A DNA stretch of 42,639 nucleotides from a virus (IMGVR_UViG_3300046558_000133:1-42639); one strand, 5' to 3'; shown: positions 33,882 to 42,639, numbered from the stretch's first letter. Notes: generated by a model not told the origin, from the letters alone. Numbers and translations: made by a program.

Positions 33882-36800
33882 ATGGCACGCGTTTCAGTAG
33901 AAACTTTACCATCAGCCCCGGTTGACGCTATCGCAACTGGTTCATTACTTCTAGTAGATGATAACGGCGTACCTTATAAGGTTGCAATCTCCGACATTAA
34001 TAGTGGAGGCGGAACCGGCGCTAGTTTGCTTGTTAGAACAGATACGACTCCAGTTGTAACGGGCCGACTCCTGTCTCCCGGCAATCTTGTTGAAGGATTG
34101 AACGTTACGCTCTCCCTAGACGGCGCTGCGGCTAAAACTGCTGTGACTGATGCGAATGGCGACTTCACCTATGACTTTACGCCTTATGGTACTCGCGGAT
34201 TAGATCACACCCTTAAAGTAACGGCTTCGTCTTTCTTAATTAAAAACATCACTGGCTGGCATTGGGACTTGCTCGCGGCTAATACTGTTGCCCCTGTCAC
34301 AACCGGCTCAGCACTTGTTGGCAGCACTTTATCAGTCAATCCCGGAACGTGGGCCAATAATCCAACGACTTTCCTATATCGTTGGCTCCGTGGTTCGTAT
34401 CTCATCCCCGGCGCTAATGCAAGCACTTACGTTCTTCAAGAAGACGATGACTTTGACAATATCACGGCACAAGTTGCAGCGGTTAATACTGCTGGTACAT
34501 CGGCTTGGGTAAGTGCTAATGCCATTGGACCTATTGCTTATCTCGATACAGCTGTAACAACAGCCCCTTCACTATCTGGAACTAGTCTGATCGGCTCTGA
34601 AATTGCCATCGTTCCGGGTGTCTATACTAATTTTGCAAAAGAGACGGCTTTCGAATGGCAAGCCGATGGTGTTAAAATTAACGATACGAGATCATCTAAG
34701 AGATATTACGCTCAAACCGTTGCATCAAATGGGACTTTCCCACAGGGCGATAACTACACCAGAGCTTATGGCACAAGTGCTTATAACGGCAGCAATACAA
34801 ACGCAGCATCACTAGCCGCTTTTGCAACAGAAAACGATTATTACTACTTAGCTGCTACGGCTGCGGGCGGTCAGAACGACGGGGCTCAATTATATTCCGT
34901 CACGTTCAAACAAGGTACGACTAATTCTCAAACCAGTGCGAAAGTCTTTCTAGCTCGTGTCGATTCTACCGGCACAGTAGTTGGCTCTGAAGTTCAGATG
35001 ATCCATGGCACATTGGGCACTGGATTTATTCCATCTGTCGGCAATAGCCCGTACACCGTTACAGTCACTAATGATTTCGGTGCGTGGAACTCTGGTGATT
35101 TTCTCAGAGTTAAGTTGCAGCAGAAAAATACCGGTTCTGGCTCAAACAACTATAACATTGACCCCATCAGTGGCGCAAGTTATATCGACGTTCCTTGGGG
35201 TGCTTATACCGGACTCGCACTAGGTAAGAATAAATTCACGTCACGCTCCGAGCATGCCGGTAAGTCGATTGCTGCTAAGGTTACATATTCTAATTCAAGT
35301 TTCACTCACAATGTAACAACGGCTGGCATTACGTTAGAAGCAAGCGGGGCGCAAACTCTTGCTCCCGCTAATCTAATCATTCCAGCGATTACAGCGACCG
35401 AAACTCGCGTCAACGTGGCACACAACATCACGCTTGGTTCGTGGAATCATCAGCCAACCACTTTTGCGATGCAGGTTCAGCTTGAAGCTACATTGAATGC
35501 GGGCGATTGGGCCAACGTTTCTGGTGCAACCACTTCAACTTACATCCCTGTCACAGGTGACGTGGGTAAGAGAATTCGTGTCGCCGTAACGGCTACAAAC
35601 GGCATTGGTTCAACCACGGCTTATTCTGATCCACTTACTGTTCTAGGTCCAGCAACGTATTACGATCTAGCTGGCGGTAACGATGGTTTTGATGGTCAAA
35701 CTCCTGACACGGCGAAGCAGACCTTAACCGGAACAGGCTCAATCACTTCAAGCGGATCAGCCCTGCTTAAGCGTGGTTCTTCTTGGTCCACGCAGCTAGT
35801 CGTTGGCGCGAGCCGTACCTATGATGCATTTGGCACAGGCGGATATCCGACCATCGGAACTGGCGTGACATTTGGTATTGATCAATACACTGACGGTACT
35901 CAGGGCCTAAGCAATGTAACGATTAAAAATCTAAACATTGCTGGCAACCAACGCGGACTTCAGCAACGCCAAGGCAGCAACTGGCTCGTAGAAGATTGCC
36001 TATTTGATCCTTGCGGTTATGTCGCGAAAAACGAAAACTCGCAAGGCCTGTTCTTCCAGAACTGTAACGACATTACGCTGCGTCGTGTCACGTTGGACCG
36101 AGTTTGGTCCGATGGTATCTACCTCGACAACACTGATCGTGTAATTCTTGAAAACGTAAACACTAAGCCAGTATTTGCGGCTGAAGGTGACGCGGTTCAG
36201 CTTCGCGAAGACCGTTTCACGACTAAGAACCGTGGCTTTATCGCACGTGGTTGCTTCCTCGACATGGCCAGCGTTAAGACCAGTTCGGGCAAGGGTTGCC
36301 TCGTTACGAACATGGCGAGCTACGTCTATAGCCATGATAATAAAATGGATGGAAATAACTTCGTTAAGGGTACGGATGAAGGCGACTTCCAAGTATTCTG
36401 CCGCAACGCTTGCACCCACGCCCTTATGAATAGCTATTCGTTTGGCTACGGCATTGGTGGTTATGATAACCAAGGCGGTTCGTTACAGCACGAAGTTTAC
36501 GATAATACTTGGTACAACATTAACAGAGCCCATTCTTATTCTGGTATTTCTGTTTCTGGTAATACGATCAAGCCATATCGTGCCGATATTGCGGTTCATG
36601 ATGAATTGATTTGGAAGTGCGCCAACGGCATCAGCATTGACAGACCTACTTCTGGTATTTTCCGTGGCATCGTGTTCCACAACGTAACTACTACGCTGCG
36701 TCGTACCGATACTACTGTTCCGCAAGTTGGAACTATGAAGAGTTTCACTTGGTCCGATCACTTCATCTATAAGGGTGTTGTTGTTGCTCCTCCTCCGATT

Positions 36801-37457
36801 CTTACTCGTGCCGTAATTACGGGAACGCGTGCCGTGGGTCAAACCCTAGACGGAACCGATACTGACTTTGACACTTCAGTAATCTTGGCTCAGTTTCCGG
36901 GTGCAACGATTACGCGCTCGTATCAATGGCGTCGTCACCGTCCCGTTGTTCAGCTAGCTAATTGGACCGAGCATTTGGGCTATGACTGCCGCTGGATCGA
37001 TGGTGCAACTGGTCCGAGTTACACGATTCAGACCGAAGATATGGGTTGCTTGGTCAGCCGTGTTGATCGTATCCATATCGTTGTAACGGATGGTACAGTC
37101 ACTAACTTGGCCTATGACGCAACGTATGCCACATCGACTCCAATTGCGCGTACCGGCGAACTAGCAACTCCAATGCCAGTTCTCACAACAACAGGAACTA
37201 TTTCTATTGCTGGTACTGCTTTAGACGCTGTCGTAGTTAATCTACCTCCTCTGTTAAACAATGAAACCCGCACTCTGTTGAATTCTGCAACTGCTCCAAC
37301 GGCTTATACCGGGGCAGCGATTTATATCAACGCAGATGGAGATATTGCTCGTAGCACTGCGACACTAACTAATGGTTCAACCGTTGTATGCATCTTGCGT
37401 CAAACGCGCGGCATCGACATTAAAGATTATTTCTTAGCAATTACGGTAACAGCATAA
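33882..37457 (+). CDS. Large tailspike with Ig-like domains and pectate-lyase-like beta-helix, 1191 aa
   Basis: After a short N-terminal segment, Ig/FN3-like units follow ('NTVAPVTTGSALVGSTLSV' near 133 with GTWANNPTTFLYRW; a similar unit near 500-585, QPTTFAMQVQ). From about 590 to 960 a right-handed parallel beta-helix is evident: YYDLAGGNDGFDG, then rungs LSNVTIKNLNIAGNQRGLQQ, RRVTLDRVWSDGIYLDNTD, NVNTKPVF and SGISVSGNTIKP. This fold is typical of phage polysaccharide depolymerases. A C-terminal Ig-like part (SYQWRRHRPVV) follows. It probably degrades or binds host capsule/exopolysaccharide; catalytic residues cannot be fixed by eye. Confidence 0.85.
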   Translation: MARVSVETLPSAPVDAIATGSLLLVDDNGVPYKVAISDINSGGGTGASLLVRTDTTPVVTGRLLSPGNLVEGLNVTLSLDGAAAKTAVTDANGDFTYDFTPYGTRGLDHTLKVTASSFLIKNITGWHWDLLAANTVAPVTTGSALVGSTLSVNPGTWANNPTTFLYRWLRGSYLIPGANASTYVLQEDDDFDNITAQVAAVNTAGTSAWVSANAIGPIAYLDTAVTTAPSLSGTSLIGSEIAIVPGVYTNFAKETAFEWQADGVKINDTRSSKRYYAQTVASNGTFPQGDNYTRAYGTSAYNGSNTNAASLAAFATENDYYYLAATAAGGQNDGAQLYSVTFKQGTTNSQTSAKVFLARVDSTGTVVGSEVQMIHGTLGTGFIPSVGNSPYTVTVTNDFGAWNSGDFLRVKLQQKNTGSGSNNYNIDPISGASYIDVPWGAYTGLALGKNKFTSRSEHAGKSIAAKVTYSNSSFTHNVTTAGITLEASGAQTLAPANLIIPAITATETRVNVAHNITLGSWNHQPTTFAMQVQLEATLNAGDWANVSGATTSTYIPVTGDVGKRIRVAVTATNGIGSTTAYSDPLTVLGPATYYDLAGGNDGFDGQTPDTAKQTLTGTGSITSSGSALLKRGSSWSTQLVVGASRTYDAFGTGGYPTIGTGVTFGIDQYTDGTQGLSNVTIKNLNIAGNQRGLQQRQGSNWLVEDCLFDPCGYVAKNENSQGLFFQNCNDITLRRVTLDRVWSDGIYLDNTDRVILENVNTKPVFAAEGDAVQLREDRFTTKNRGFIARGCFLDMASVKTSSGKGCLVTNMASYVYSHDNKMDGNNFVKGTDEGDFQVFCRNACTHALMNSYSFGYGIGGYDNQGGSLQHEVYDNTWYNINRAHSYSGISVSGNTIKPYRADIAVHDELIWKCANGISIDRPTSGIFRGIVFHNVTTTLRRTDTTVPQVGTMKSFTWSDHFIYKGVVVAPPPILTRAVITGTRAVGQTLDGTDTDFDTSVILAQFPGATITRSYQWRRHRPVVQLANWTEHLGYDCRWIDGATGPSYTIQTEDMGCLVSRVDRIHIVVTDGTVTNLAYDATYATSTPIARTGELATPMPVLTTTGTISIAGTALDAVVVNLPPLLNNETRTLLNSATAPTAYTGAAIYINADGDIARSTATLTNGSTVVCILRQTRGIDIKDYFLAITVTA

Positions 37458-38665
37458 TGCCTATTTCAAAATTTAAAAAAAGAAACATTGCTCCCGCCAA
37501 TGTATCAACTTCGGGAGCGGTTCGCCCCGCCCCGGTAAACCACCAACTTATTGCAAGCTTTACCGCCGTTCCCAATGGAGCGGTGGTTCAGAAAACAAGC
37601 TCTTATATTGCCAATCAAGGCCGCAACGGGCACGACATAGGCAATGCTAATTGCTCACGCATTAAAATTGTTGATGTACAGTTTAGAATCAATCCCGGCT
37701 CTGGCCAAGAACTTTCTTCACCGGCGGCGACATGTACGTGGCAAAGATCGGTTGAAACCGGAACCATCACTTCGCGTGCCACATGGCTTGCTTCAACAAC
37801 GGCGGACACACCCGCTGGCGGAATGATTATTAGTGATGAAATCAACGTAACGTGGGCCAAAAATACCAGATATTATACTCGTTTCTATAGAACAGTTCCG
37901 GGAGATACAGATAGCTTTAGCGTCATTACTCTAAACGGGCCATCTAGCCAAGGCTTTAGATCTTCCTCTGGCAATCAGTTGATGAGCAACGGCTCTATGA
38001 ACACTAGTGGTACGGGTGGCGGTCCTGCGATTTGGCCCGCCCTTATTCTTGGTATTCCTGATGTTCCTATGCCAGCAGTTTGTATCGTTGGTGATAGCAT
38101 TGCGACTTACTTGAACGATACAAACACCTCAACGACTCAGGGCTTCTTGGCCCGCGCTATGCAAAACGTCAATGGCGTTGTTTTTCCTTGGCATAAACAA
38201 ACTATTGATGCCAATACATTAGGAAATCAGCAATTAGCCGTCGCTCCGTTACAGAGACAGTTATGGCCTTATTGTACCGATCTACTTATTCAATTAGGTA
38301 CTAACGACATTGCCAACAGTGCTTCGCTCGCAACGATGAAAACCAGATTTACCGATCTGGCTAGTTATGCTCGCGGAATAGTTGGACCATACGGTTTCCG
38401 TCTCAGAATTCATGCCACAGCAATTATTCCTCGCGGCACTTATGACGCGTCTAAGAACACGGTCAGAAGTGATTATAATGCTTGGCTCGCGGCTGGCGCT
38501 GATGGTCTTGTTGATCAGTATCACGACACTAATACTGCGGCTGGCGATTTCACCACGTATCCTTCTGATCAGATTCACCCCGGCCCAACAGATCATGCAA
38601 ACATGGCAGCTGTGATAGCGGCTAACATGGTCCCATACCTCGATCCTTATTACAAATTTGTTTAA
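37457..38665 (+). CDS. Second SGNH-type esterase/hydrolase, 402 aa
   Basis: All SGNH blocks are visible: CIVGDSIATY (S near 214), LIQLGTNDIANS (N near 284) and SDQIHPGPTDHANMA (D and H near 371-374). Residues 1-200 are beta-rich and may be a carbohydrate-binding or trimerising domain. It overlaps the tailspike stop by one base, so it is made with the tailspike and likely deacetylates the same polysaccharide. It is not a close copy of the first SGNH gene. Confidence 0.85.
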   Translation: MPISKFKKRNIAPANVSTSGAVRPAPVNHQLIASFTAVPNGAVVQKTSSYIANQGRNGHDIGNANCSRIKIVDVQFRINPGSGQELSSPAATCTWQRSVETGTITSRATWLASTTADTPAGGMIISDEINVTWAKNTRYYTRFYRTVPGDTDSFSVITLNGPSSQGFRSSSGNQLMSNGSMNTSGTGGGPAIWPALILGIPDVPMPAVCIVGDSIATYLNDTNTSTTQGFLARAMQNVNGVVFPWHKQTIDANTLGNQQLAVAPLQRQLWPYCTDLLIQLGTNDIANSASLATMKTRFTDLASYARGIVGPYGFRLRIHATAIIPRGTYDASKNTVRSDYNAWLAAGADGLVDQYHDTNTAAGDFTTYPSDQIHPGPTDHANMAAVIAANMVPYLDPYYKFV

Positions 38666-38688
38666 TCTTTAAAAAGTGAGAAAATATC

Positions 38689-38955
38689 ATGGCAGCTTTA
38701 ACAACTGATTACACCTTGGCAGACTCGGCTTGGACCGCAGTTTCGGCGGCAAAAGGTACAGTCATTATCTATAACCCTTCCACCATCCCTCTGTTTTGGG
38801 GCGTGGCAGCTGCACCTTCCGATCTAGCCAGTGTTGTGGGTCACGAACTTCCAAGTCGTTGCACTATTAAATTAGTATCACTCGGCTCTAACAATGTCTA
38901 TATCCGTTCCGGTAATACTGGCGGCGGTGGCAAAGCAGCAGTGAGTGCTTACTAA
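38689..38955 (+). CDS. Small beta-rich virion-type protein, 88 aa
   Basis: Strand-rich (TDYTLADSAWTAVSAAKGTV, then IYNPSTIPLFWGVA) with a glycine-rich end (RSGNTGGGGKAAVSAY). Similar small beta proteins accompany tail fibres in other phages. Resembles the protein at 33118. AAAAAGTGAG is a weak ribosome site. Confidence 0.65.
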   Translation: MAALTTDYTLADSAWTAVSAAKGTVIIYNPSTIPLFWGVAAAPSDLASVVGHELPSRCTIKLVSLGSNNVYIRSGNTGGGGKAAVSAY

Positions 38956-38978
38956 AATTTGGATCATAAACTTTAAAC

Positions 38979-39026
38979 TTGACTTTTTTAAAAAATAGTG
39001 GTATAGTTCAAAGCTATACCACTATT
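38979..39026 (+). promoter_or_regulatory. Late promoter nested in a perfect 13-bp terminator-like hairpin
   Basis: TTGACT (38979-38984), 17-bp spacer, TATAGT (39002-39007). AATAGTGGTATAG (38994-39006) pairs perfectly with CTATACCACTATT (39014-39026), followed by TTTATTT. The -10 lies within the left arm, so the element is at once a terminator for upstream RNA and the promoter for the fibre gene. Confidence 0.8.
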
Positions 39027-39045
39027 TTTATTTAAGGTACTTTTA

Positions 39046-41220
39046 ATGGCTGCAACTTCCGCTGAGATTCAAGCCAAGCTTGACAAACTAGAAATCAATA
39101 TGGACCGCCTTAACAATATTGTTAACGGCGCATCTACTCTCGACATTGCGATTGATTCTGGTGTTGTTCCTAGCCTTGCAAAATTCTATGCCACGATTGG
39201 CACCACAGCTGGCGGTTATGTCACGCAAGCACAAGCCGCTGCAACATCTGCCAGCGGTTATAGCACTTTAGCCTCGCTATGGGCCGAGAGCCCGAATGAA
39301 ATTGTTCCGGGACAACGCAGTGCGAAATATTGGGCCGGTGTTGCAACGGGTGCTGTTGCTGGTGTCGCTTCGTTTAATGGTAGATCGGGCAACGTTGTTC
39401 CAGTCTCTGGTGATTATACCACAACAACTGTCACTCGTGGCGCTGGCACGTTAGAATCTTCACTAGTGACTATCGAAGGCAATATTACCACGAATGGAAA
39501 TCTTGCCACCGTGAATGCAGCGTCTGTCGATATGGCGCATCGTAATATTTCAATTCTCGCTCTTGACATGGCTGATATCAAAGGTATCCGCAACGGCATG
39601 GCTGGCGGCATTGCTGATCCTTATGATTCCGAAGATGGTATTAATTTAGGAACGGTTAATAACGGGATTGATTTTGATACTATCACTTGCCTTCACTTCG
39701 ATGGAGTTAATGGTAAAAAATCCATCATCGATAGCGGTTTTGGCATCAACCATGGCATAAATATACCTACATGGGAATGTTGGGGCACTGCAACGATTAC
39801 CACTGCTCAATCCAAGTTTGGAGGCTCTTGCCTAAGTGTTGGCGGCAATGGAGGACCATACGCAGCTGATGGAAATTCATGGTTTGCGTTTGGCACTGGT
39901 GATTTCACTATCGATTGTTGGTTCCGTCGCGCCGCTGTTGGTGTTCAAGATACTATTTATGAATCTCGAATCGGTTCCGGCACCCCGAATCCTAATTTTG
40001 CTTGGTATGTAAGTAATGCTAACTTCTTGAGTTACAGCACCAATGCTTCGACAAGCATTGCAGGCACAACCCTTATCACAGCCAATACTTGGTATCACAT
40101 GGCCGTTGTTAGAAGTGGCAACGTGACTAAGATGTACCTCAATGGTGTGCAAGAGGGTTCTACCTTTACGGATAACATGAATGTTATTGCAGTAGCTAAT
40201 AGACCGCTGATTGGCAGAAATTATAATGCTACTGGTTCACAGATGTTCTTGGATGAGTTTAGAATCAGCAGGGTTGCACGTTGGACCTCCAATTTCACCC
40301 CACCCGCTGCTCCGTACGCAGTATATACCGGGACTACCACTGCGAATCAAATCTACGACAGCGCTAATGATTATTATTTTCCAAAAAGCGCTGGAACTAA
40401 AGTATTATCAGTAGCTGCTGGTATATCAAACGCAGCATCTACCAGATACTCACTTAGAACTATTATAGATGGAACCGGTATTTTAAGTATTGGAACAGCT
40501 TTTAGAGTAAAATTAACCACTGGCCCTGCCGGTGCTGGCGTCATAGACAATGTTTTCTTCGGACGTAAAGCTGCTACTGGCAACGTTTGGGACATGGATA
40601 CAGTTAGCTCTACGCCGGTACGTGTGACATTCAATGGCGGCGCGAATAACGTTACAATTCCAGCTAGCTCTTCGGTGTGGAGTGATTGGATAACATTTAG
40701 CATGGGCGCGGATCACGTCATAGCTTTTGACACGCCTGTTTCTAATTATCTACCATCTATTTCTGATATTGGAGCATCTTACGCCAGTTACTTCAAAGCA
40801 AGTGTCACGGAAGCTGGCACGCCTGTCGTAACCGGTTATACCGCAGCGACGGCTAATACAAGGTACTTTGTAACGGAACTGGAAGTCCGCAATAACAATA
40901 TCAACTACGCCGATCTCACCTTAGAATCCGTACCAGTCACTGCGCTCAGCGTTCCTACATCTTCGCGTCTCTCGATTCAAGTCACAGGCAGTGCCACATT
41001 AACGCCAAACACTGATATTATTGGTCAAGTTTCTCGCGACGGCGGCACGACGTGGACCAGCGTCACATTGGCTCTGACCGAGAACTATAATGGGATTCGT
41101 CAGTTCGAAGGCACGGCTAGCATTACGTCTCAACCTTCAGGCACTTCTATGAAATACAGAGTGCAAATCCTAAACGACAAGAACGCCCTTATTTCAGGTG
41201 CGGTTCAGCAGTGGAGTTAA
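39046..41220 (+). CDS. Tail fibre with LamG/concanavalin-A-like domain, 724 aa
   Basis: N-terminal helix (IQAKLDKLEINMDRLNNIVN), then a repeat-rich shaft with phage-fibre motif 'SFNGRSGNVVPVSGDYTT' near 110. Residues about 215-420 are a LamG-like jellyroll: LHFDGVNG, TGDFTIDCWFRRA, TWYHMAVVRSGNVTKMYLNG and FLDEFRISRVARWTSNFTPP, the classic glycan-binding signature. Beta-rich C-terminus. Probably a receptor-binding fibre. Driven by the nested promoter at 38979. Confidence 0.85.
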   Translation: MAATSAEIQAKLDKLEINMDRLNNIVNGASTLDIAIDSGVVPSLAKFYATIGTTAGGYVTQAQAAATSASGYSTLASLWAESPNEIVPGQRSAKYWAGVATGAVAGVASFNGRSGNVVPVSGDYTTTTVTRGAGTLESSLVTIEGNITTNGNLATVNAASVDMAHRNISILALDMADIKGIRNGMAGGIADPYDSEDGINLGTVNNGIDFDTITCLHFDGVNGKKSIIDSGFGINHGINIPTWECWGTATITTAQSKFGGSCLSVGGNGGPYAADGNSWFAFGTGDFTIDCWFRRAAVGVQDTIYESRIGSGTPNPNFAWYVSNANFLSYSTNASTSIAGTTLITANTWYHMAVVRSGNVTKMYLNGVQEGSTFTDNMNVIAVANRPLIGRNYNATGSQMFLDEFRISRVARWTSNFTPPAAPYAVYTGTTTANQIYDSANDYYFPKSAGTKVLSVAAGISNAASTRYSLRTIIDGTGILSIGTAFRVKLTTGPAGAGVIDNVFFGRKAATGNVWDMDTVSSTPVRVTFNGGANNVTIPASSSVWSDWITFSMGADHVIAFDTPVSNYLPSISDIGASYASYFKASVTEAGTPVVTGYTAATANTRYFVTELEVRNNNINYADLTLESVPVTALSVPTSSRLSIQVTGSATLTPNTDIIGQVSRDGGTTWTSVTLALTENYNGIRQFEGTASITSQPSGTSMKYRVQILNDKNALISGAVQQWS

Positions 41221-41226
41221 ACCATA

Positions 41227-41553
41227 ATGGCACCTAGACTTTGGGGCAATGCCGTAACAGAAGATTACGTTCCATCAGAAATCAGTGATCGCCAGTTCTT
41301 TCAGGAGTTGGCGATTATGGGACTTATCTCTAAAGAAGAAGCACTTGGCGCTGTCATGACTGGCACCTTGCCGACGCAATTCCTTAGTTTCATTAGTGCT
41401 CTGCCCGAGGCGGATCAATTCGACGCTAAGATGCAACTCTGCGGCGCGACAACATTTAATCGAGGCAATAAGTTCGTCAGCGTGTTTGGCGCTATTCAAG
41501 GCATGACGGGAGCCGATTTAGACGAATTATGGAAAAGGGCATCAAAACTTTAA
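41227..41553 (+). CDS. Hypothetical tail-module protein, 108 aa
   Basis: Helical (SDRQFFQELAIMGLISKEEA) with ALPEADQFDAKMQLCGATTF; this layout is typical of small proteins after fibre genes in phages. Starts 6 bases after the fibre stop. Role unknown; a fibre assembly or adaptor role is possible. Confidence 0.65.
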   Translation: MAPRLWGNAVTEDYVPSEISDRQFFQELAIMGLISKEEALGAVMTGTLPTQFLSFISALPEADQFDAKMQLCGATTFNRGNKFVSVFGAIQGMTGADLDELWKRASKL

Positions 41554-41561
41554 ATTTCCTA

Positions 41562-41616
41562 TTGACTTTCTAAAATCGTTATGTTAAAAGCTCTTCATAA
41601 TTAAATTTATGGAGAG
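41562..41616 (+). promoter_or_regulatory. Late promoter followed by a leader hairpin (41627 gene)
   Basis: TTGACT (41562-41567), 17-bp spacer, TAAAAG (41585-41590). CTCTTCATAA (41591-41600) pairs with TTATGGAGAG (41607-41616) with one G-T, followed by TTTTTC. GGAGAG in the right arm is the Shine-Dalgarno of the next gene. Confidence 0.7.
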
Positions 41617-41626
41617 TTTTTCATTT

Positions 41627-42040
41627 ATGGTAGGCAATAAATTTGTACCGAAGAAATCAACGGAAGTCGAAGCGCTCAAACTTACTAAAGAGACTTTAGG
41701 CGAACTTTTGATTAAGTTAGAGCCTTATGCGAGGCGGGATACATTCGAGGTCAGTGTCCCAACTGACAACTTCCCCCATTTAGTCATTTCATTTGAAGTA
41801 AACGAATACACTATTGACACGATTAAGGAAGGTGATTATGTCGTATTCGGTGACAACGATTATGATGTTATGAGTGAAGCGCAATTTAACGAAATTTTCG
41901 AACCTGCTCCACCAGAAGTAACGACGCAGGAATGGTACTACCCTCCGGGTCAGACACCTCCCGGCTTTACTCCTTATCAGCCCCGCCCTCTCCCTACTGA
42001 CGGAATTTTCCCATATGAGCGCGCCATTGTCCTCGACTAA
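41627..42040 (+). CDS. Hypothetical protein, 137 aa, proline-rich end
   Basis: Start at 41627 (MVGNKFVPKKSTEVEAL) placed 10 nt after GGAGAG; the ATG at 41609 lies within the hairpin arm. N-terminal alpha/beta domain (EVSVPTDNFPHLVISFEVNE, EGDYVVFGDNDYDV) and a proline-rich tail (YYPPGQTPPGFTPYQPRP). Similar to phage proteins annotated only as hypothetical. Overlaps the next gene by 26 bases. Confidence 0.65.
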   Translation: MVGNKFVPKKSTEVEALKLTKETLGELLIKLEPYARRDTFEVSVPTDNFPHLVISFEVNEYTIDTIKEGDYVVFGDNDYDVMSEAQFNEIFEPAPPEVTTQEWYYPPGQTPPGFTPYQPRPLPTDGIFPYERAIVLD

Positions 42041-42278
42041 TTATTTCATCACAGCTTATGTCACTTCGTGGGACGCACCTTCTCTTGAACTTGTTAAACA
42101 TTTAGACGGATTTCGTCACAAAGTGATTGACATTGATAAAAATCCTGCTATAGCAGAAAAAGAGAAAATCAAAGCCGTACCAACGATGCAAATCTATAAC
42201 GGCGATGGCGTGTTGGTCGGGACGAAGATTGGCGCTGTCACGAAAGCAATTATTGAGGAATGGATTAAGAATGTTTAG
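42015..42278 (+). CDS. Thioredoxin-fold protein lacking the CxxC motif, 87 aa
   Basis: The segment YFITAYVTSWDAPSLELVKH aligns with thioredoxin's active-site region, where WCGPC becomes WDAPS; the cis-proline loop is kept (KIKAVPTMQIYNGDGVLVG) and the final helix (AVTKAIIEEWIKN) fits. Both catalytic cysteines are gone, so it should bind or fold and not do redox work, like the T7 polymerase's recruited thioredoxin role or a structural variant. Overlaps both neighbours. Confidence 0.75.
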   Translation: MSAPLSSTNYFITAYVTSWDAPSLELVKHLDGFRHKVIDIDKNPAIAEKEKIKAVPTMQIYNGDGVLVGTKIGAVTKAIIEEWIKNV

Positions 42279-42576
42279 CAGTTATAAATTGAGAACACCT
42301 GAATATCGAGCCGCGAAGTTTTCTGTCAAAGATGCTGATTCTTTCATTGCAGCCAGTAAATTTATTGTAGGTGCATCGCGTAACCAAGGCCAAGACGTAA
42401 AGGCTTCACTTGACTTCGACACCAGAATTCTAACGCTAACCCTCACCAATAAAGAAAATGTTGGTACGGTTTGGACCATCGCGGAAGGAAATTACCTTGT
42501 TAGTGCTCCTGACGGCGAAGTTAGCGTGGTGGACAATTATACATTTCTAGGAACATTTGTGGAATACAAAGCATGA
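42271..42576 (+). CDS. Hypothetical protein, 101 aa
   Basis: Start at 42271 overlaps the previous stop by 8 bases. Alpha/beta with YRAAKFSVKDADSFIAASKF, then strands (TRILTLTLTNKENVGTVWTI). Its stop overlaps the next start. Unknown function. Confidence 0.65.
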   Translation: MFSSYKLRTPEYRAAKFSVKDADSFIAASKFIVGASRNQGQDVKASLDFDTRILTLTLTNKENVGTVWTIAEGNYLVSAPDGEVSVVDNYTFLGTFVEYKA

Positions 42577-42639
42577 TTAAAACCTACACCAAAATTTCTC
42601 AGAATGTGGGCGCGGCCCAATTTAATTTCACTAACGCAC
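42573..42639 (+). CDS. Partial gene at window edge
   Basis: ATGA overlap with the previous gene opens a frame (MIKTYTKISQNVGAAQF) that runs off the window after 22 codons. No function can be inferred. Confidence 0.5.
   Translation, partial: MIKTYTKISQNVGAAQFNFTNA

Noticed and set aside
34000-36850. Antisense ORFs opposite the tailspike
   Set aside because: Low-quality shadows of the 1191-aa gene with no ribosome-binding sites.

Overview
This window looks like part of a large double-stranded DNA bacteriophage genome, most likely one infecting an alphaproteobacterium such as a Rhizobium/Agrobacterium-type host. The phage call rests on adjacent small and large terminase subunits, a RuvC-like resolvase, HNH-type endonucleases, a pectate-lyase-like tailspike, a LamG-type fibre, phage-encoded tRNAs and dozens of tightly packed small ORFs joined by ATGA-type overlaps. 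The host call is inference from promoter style (TTGAC-type -35 boxes at 17-bp spacing) and base use. No integrase, rRNA or CRISPR array was seen, and portal and capsid genes lie outside the window or are not recognisable.

Layout. (1) 1-9.0 kb, mainly rightward: small unknown genes, a leftward pair of zinc-finger/pentapeptide proteins (0.75-2.25 kb), a non-coding structured stretch (2.3-2.95 kb), a three-HTH protein, small membrane and coiled-coil proteins, an HNH/AP2-like protein, RuvC-like resolvase, TerS and TerL, closed by a bidirectional terminator at 9.0 kb. (2) 9.0-17.05 kb, leftward: a conserved unknown phage pair (666 and 135 aa), small ORFs, four canonical tRNAs (Met/Ile-CAT, Arg-TCT, Lys-TTT, Leu-TAA), an HNH homing-type endonuclease among them, and several strongly structured non-coding segments, one with an intact tRNA-like 3' half ending in CCA. 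(3) 17.3-30.8 kb, rightward: probable early/host-takeover genes, nearly all unknown, each small operon with its own promoter. A non-coding centre at 19.56-20.4 kb carries a candidate small RNA, three direct repeats, an AT-rich tract, a 19-bp inverted repeat and seven TTTGTTC boxes, and resembles a replication origin. (4) 31-42.6 kb, rightward: virion/host-surface module with a secreted trypsin-like protease, two SGNH hydrolases, a 1191-aa tailspike, a LamG fibre, small beta-rich accessory proteins and a thioredoxin-fold protein lacking its cysteines.

The most striking regularity is promoter design. In the early region at least six promoters lie inside a 16-bp inverted repeat whose left arm is the -35 box plus TGTAAGGAA and whose right arm lies across the start site. 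One copy carries a matched compensatory change in both arms, and other promoters carry unrelated dyads at a similar place. In the late region four promoters overlap a hairpin just downstream, three of them followed by a T-run, so each could end the upstream transcript while starting the next. This nested promoter/hairpin architecture, the structured RNA cluster at 13.7-15.1 kb and the origin-like region are the best candidates for undescribed biology here.
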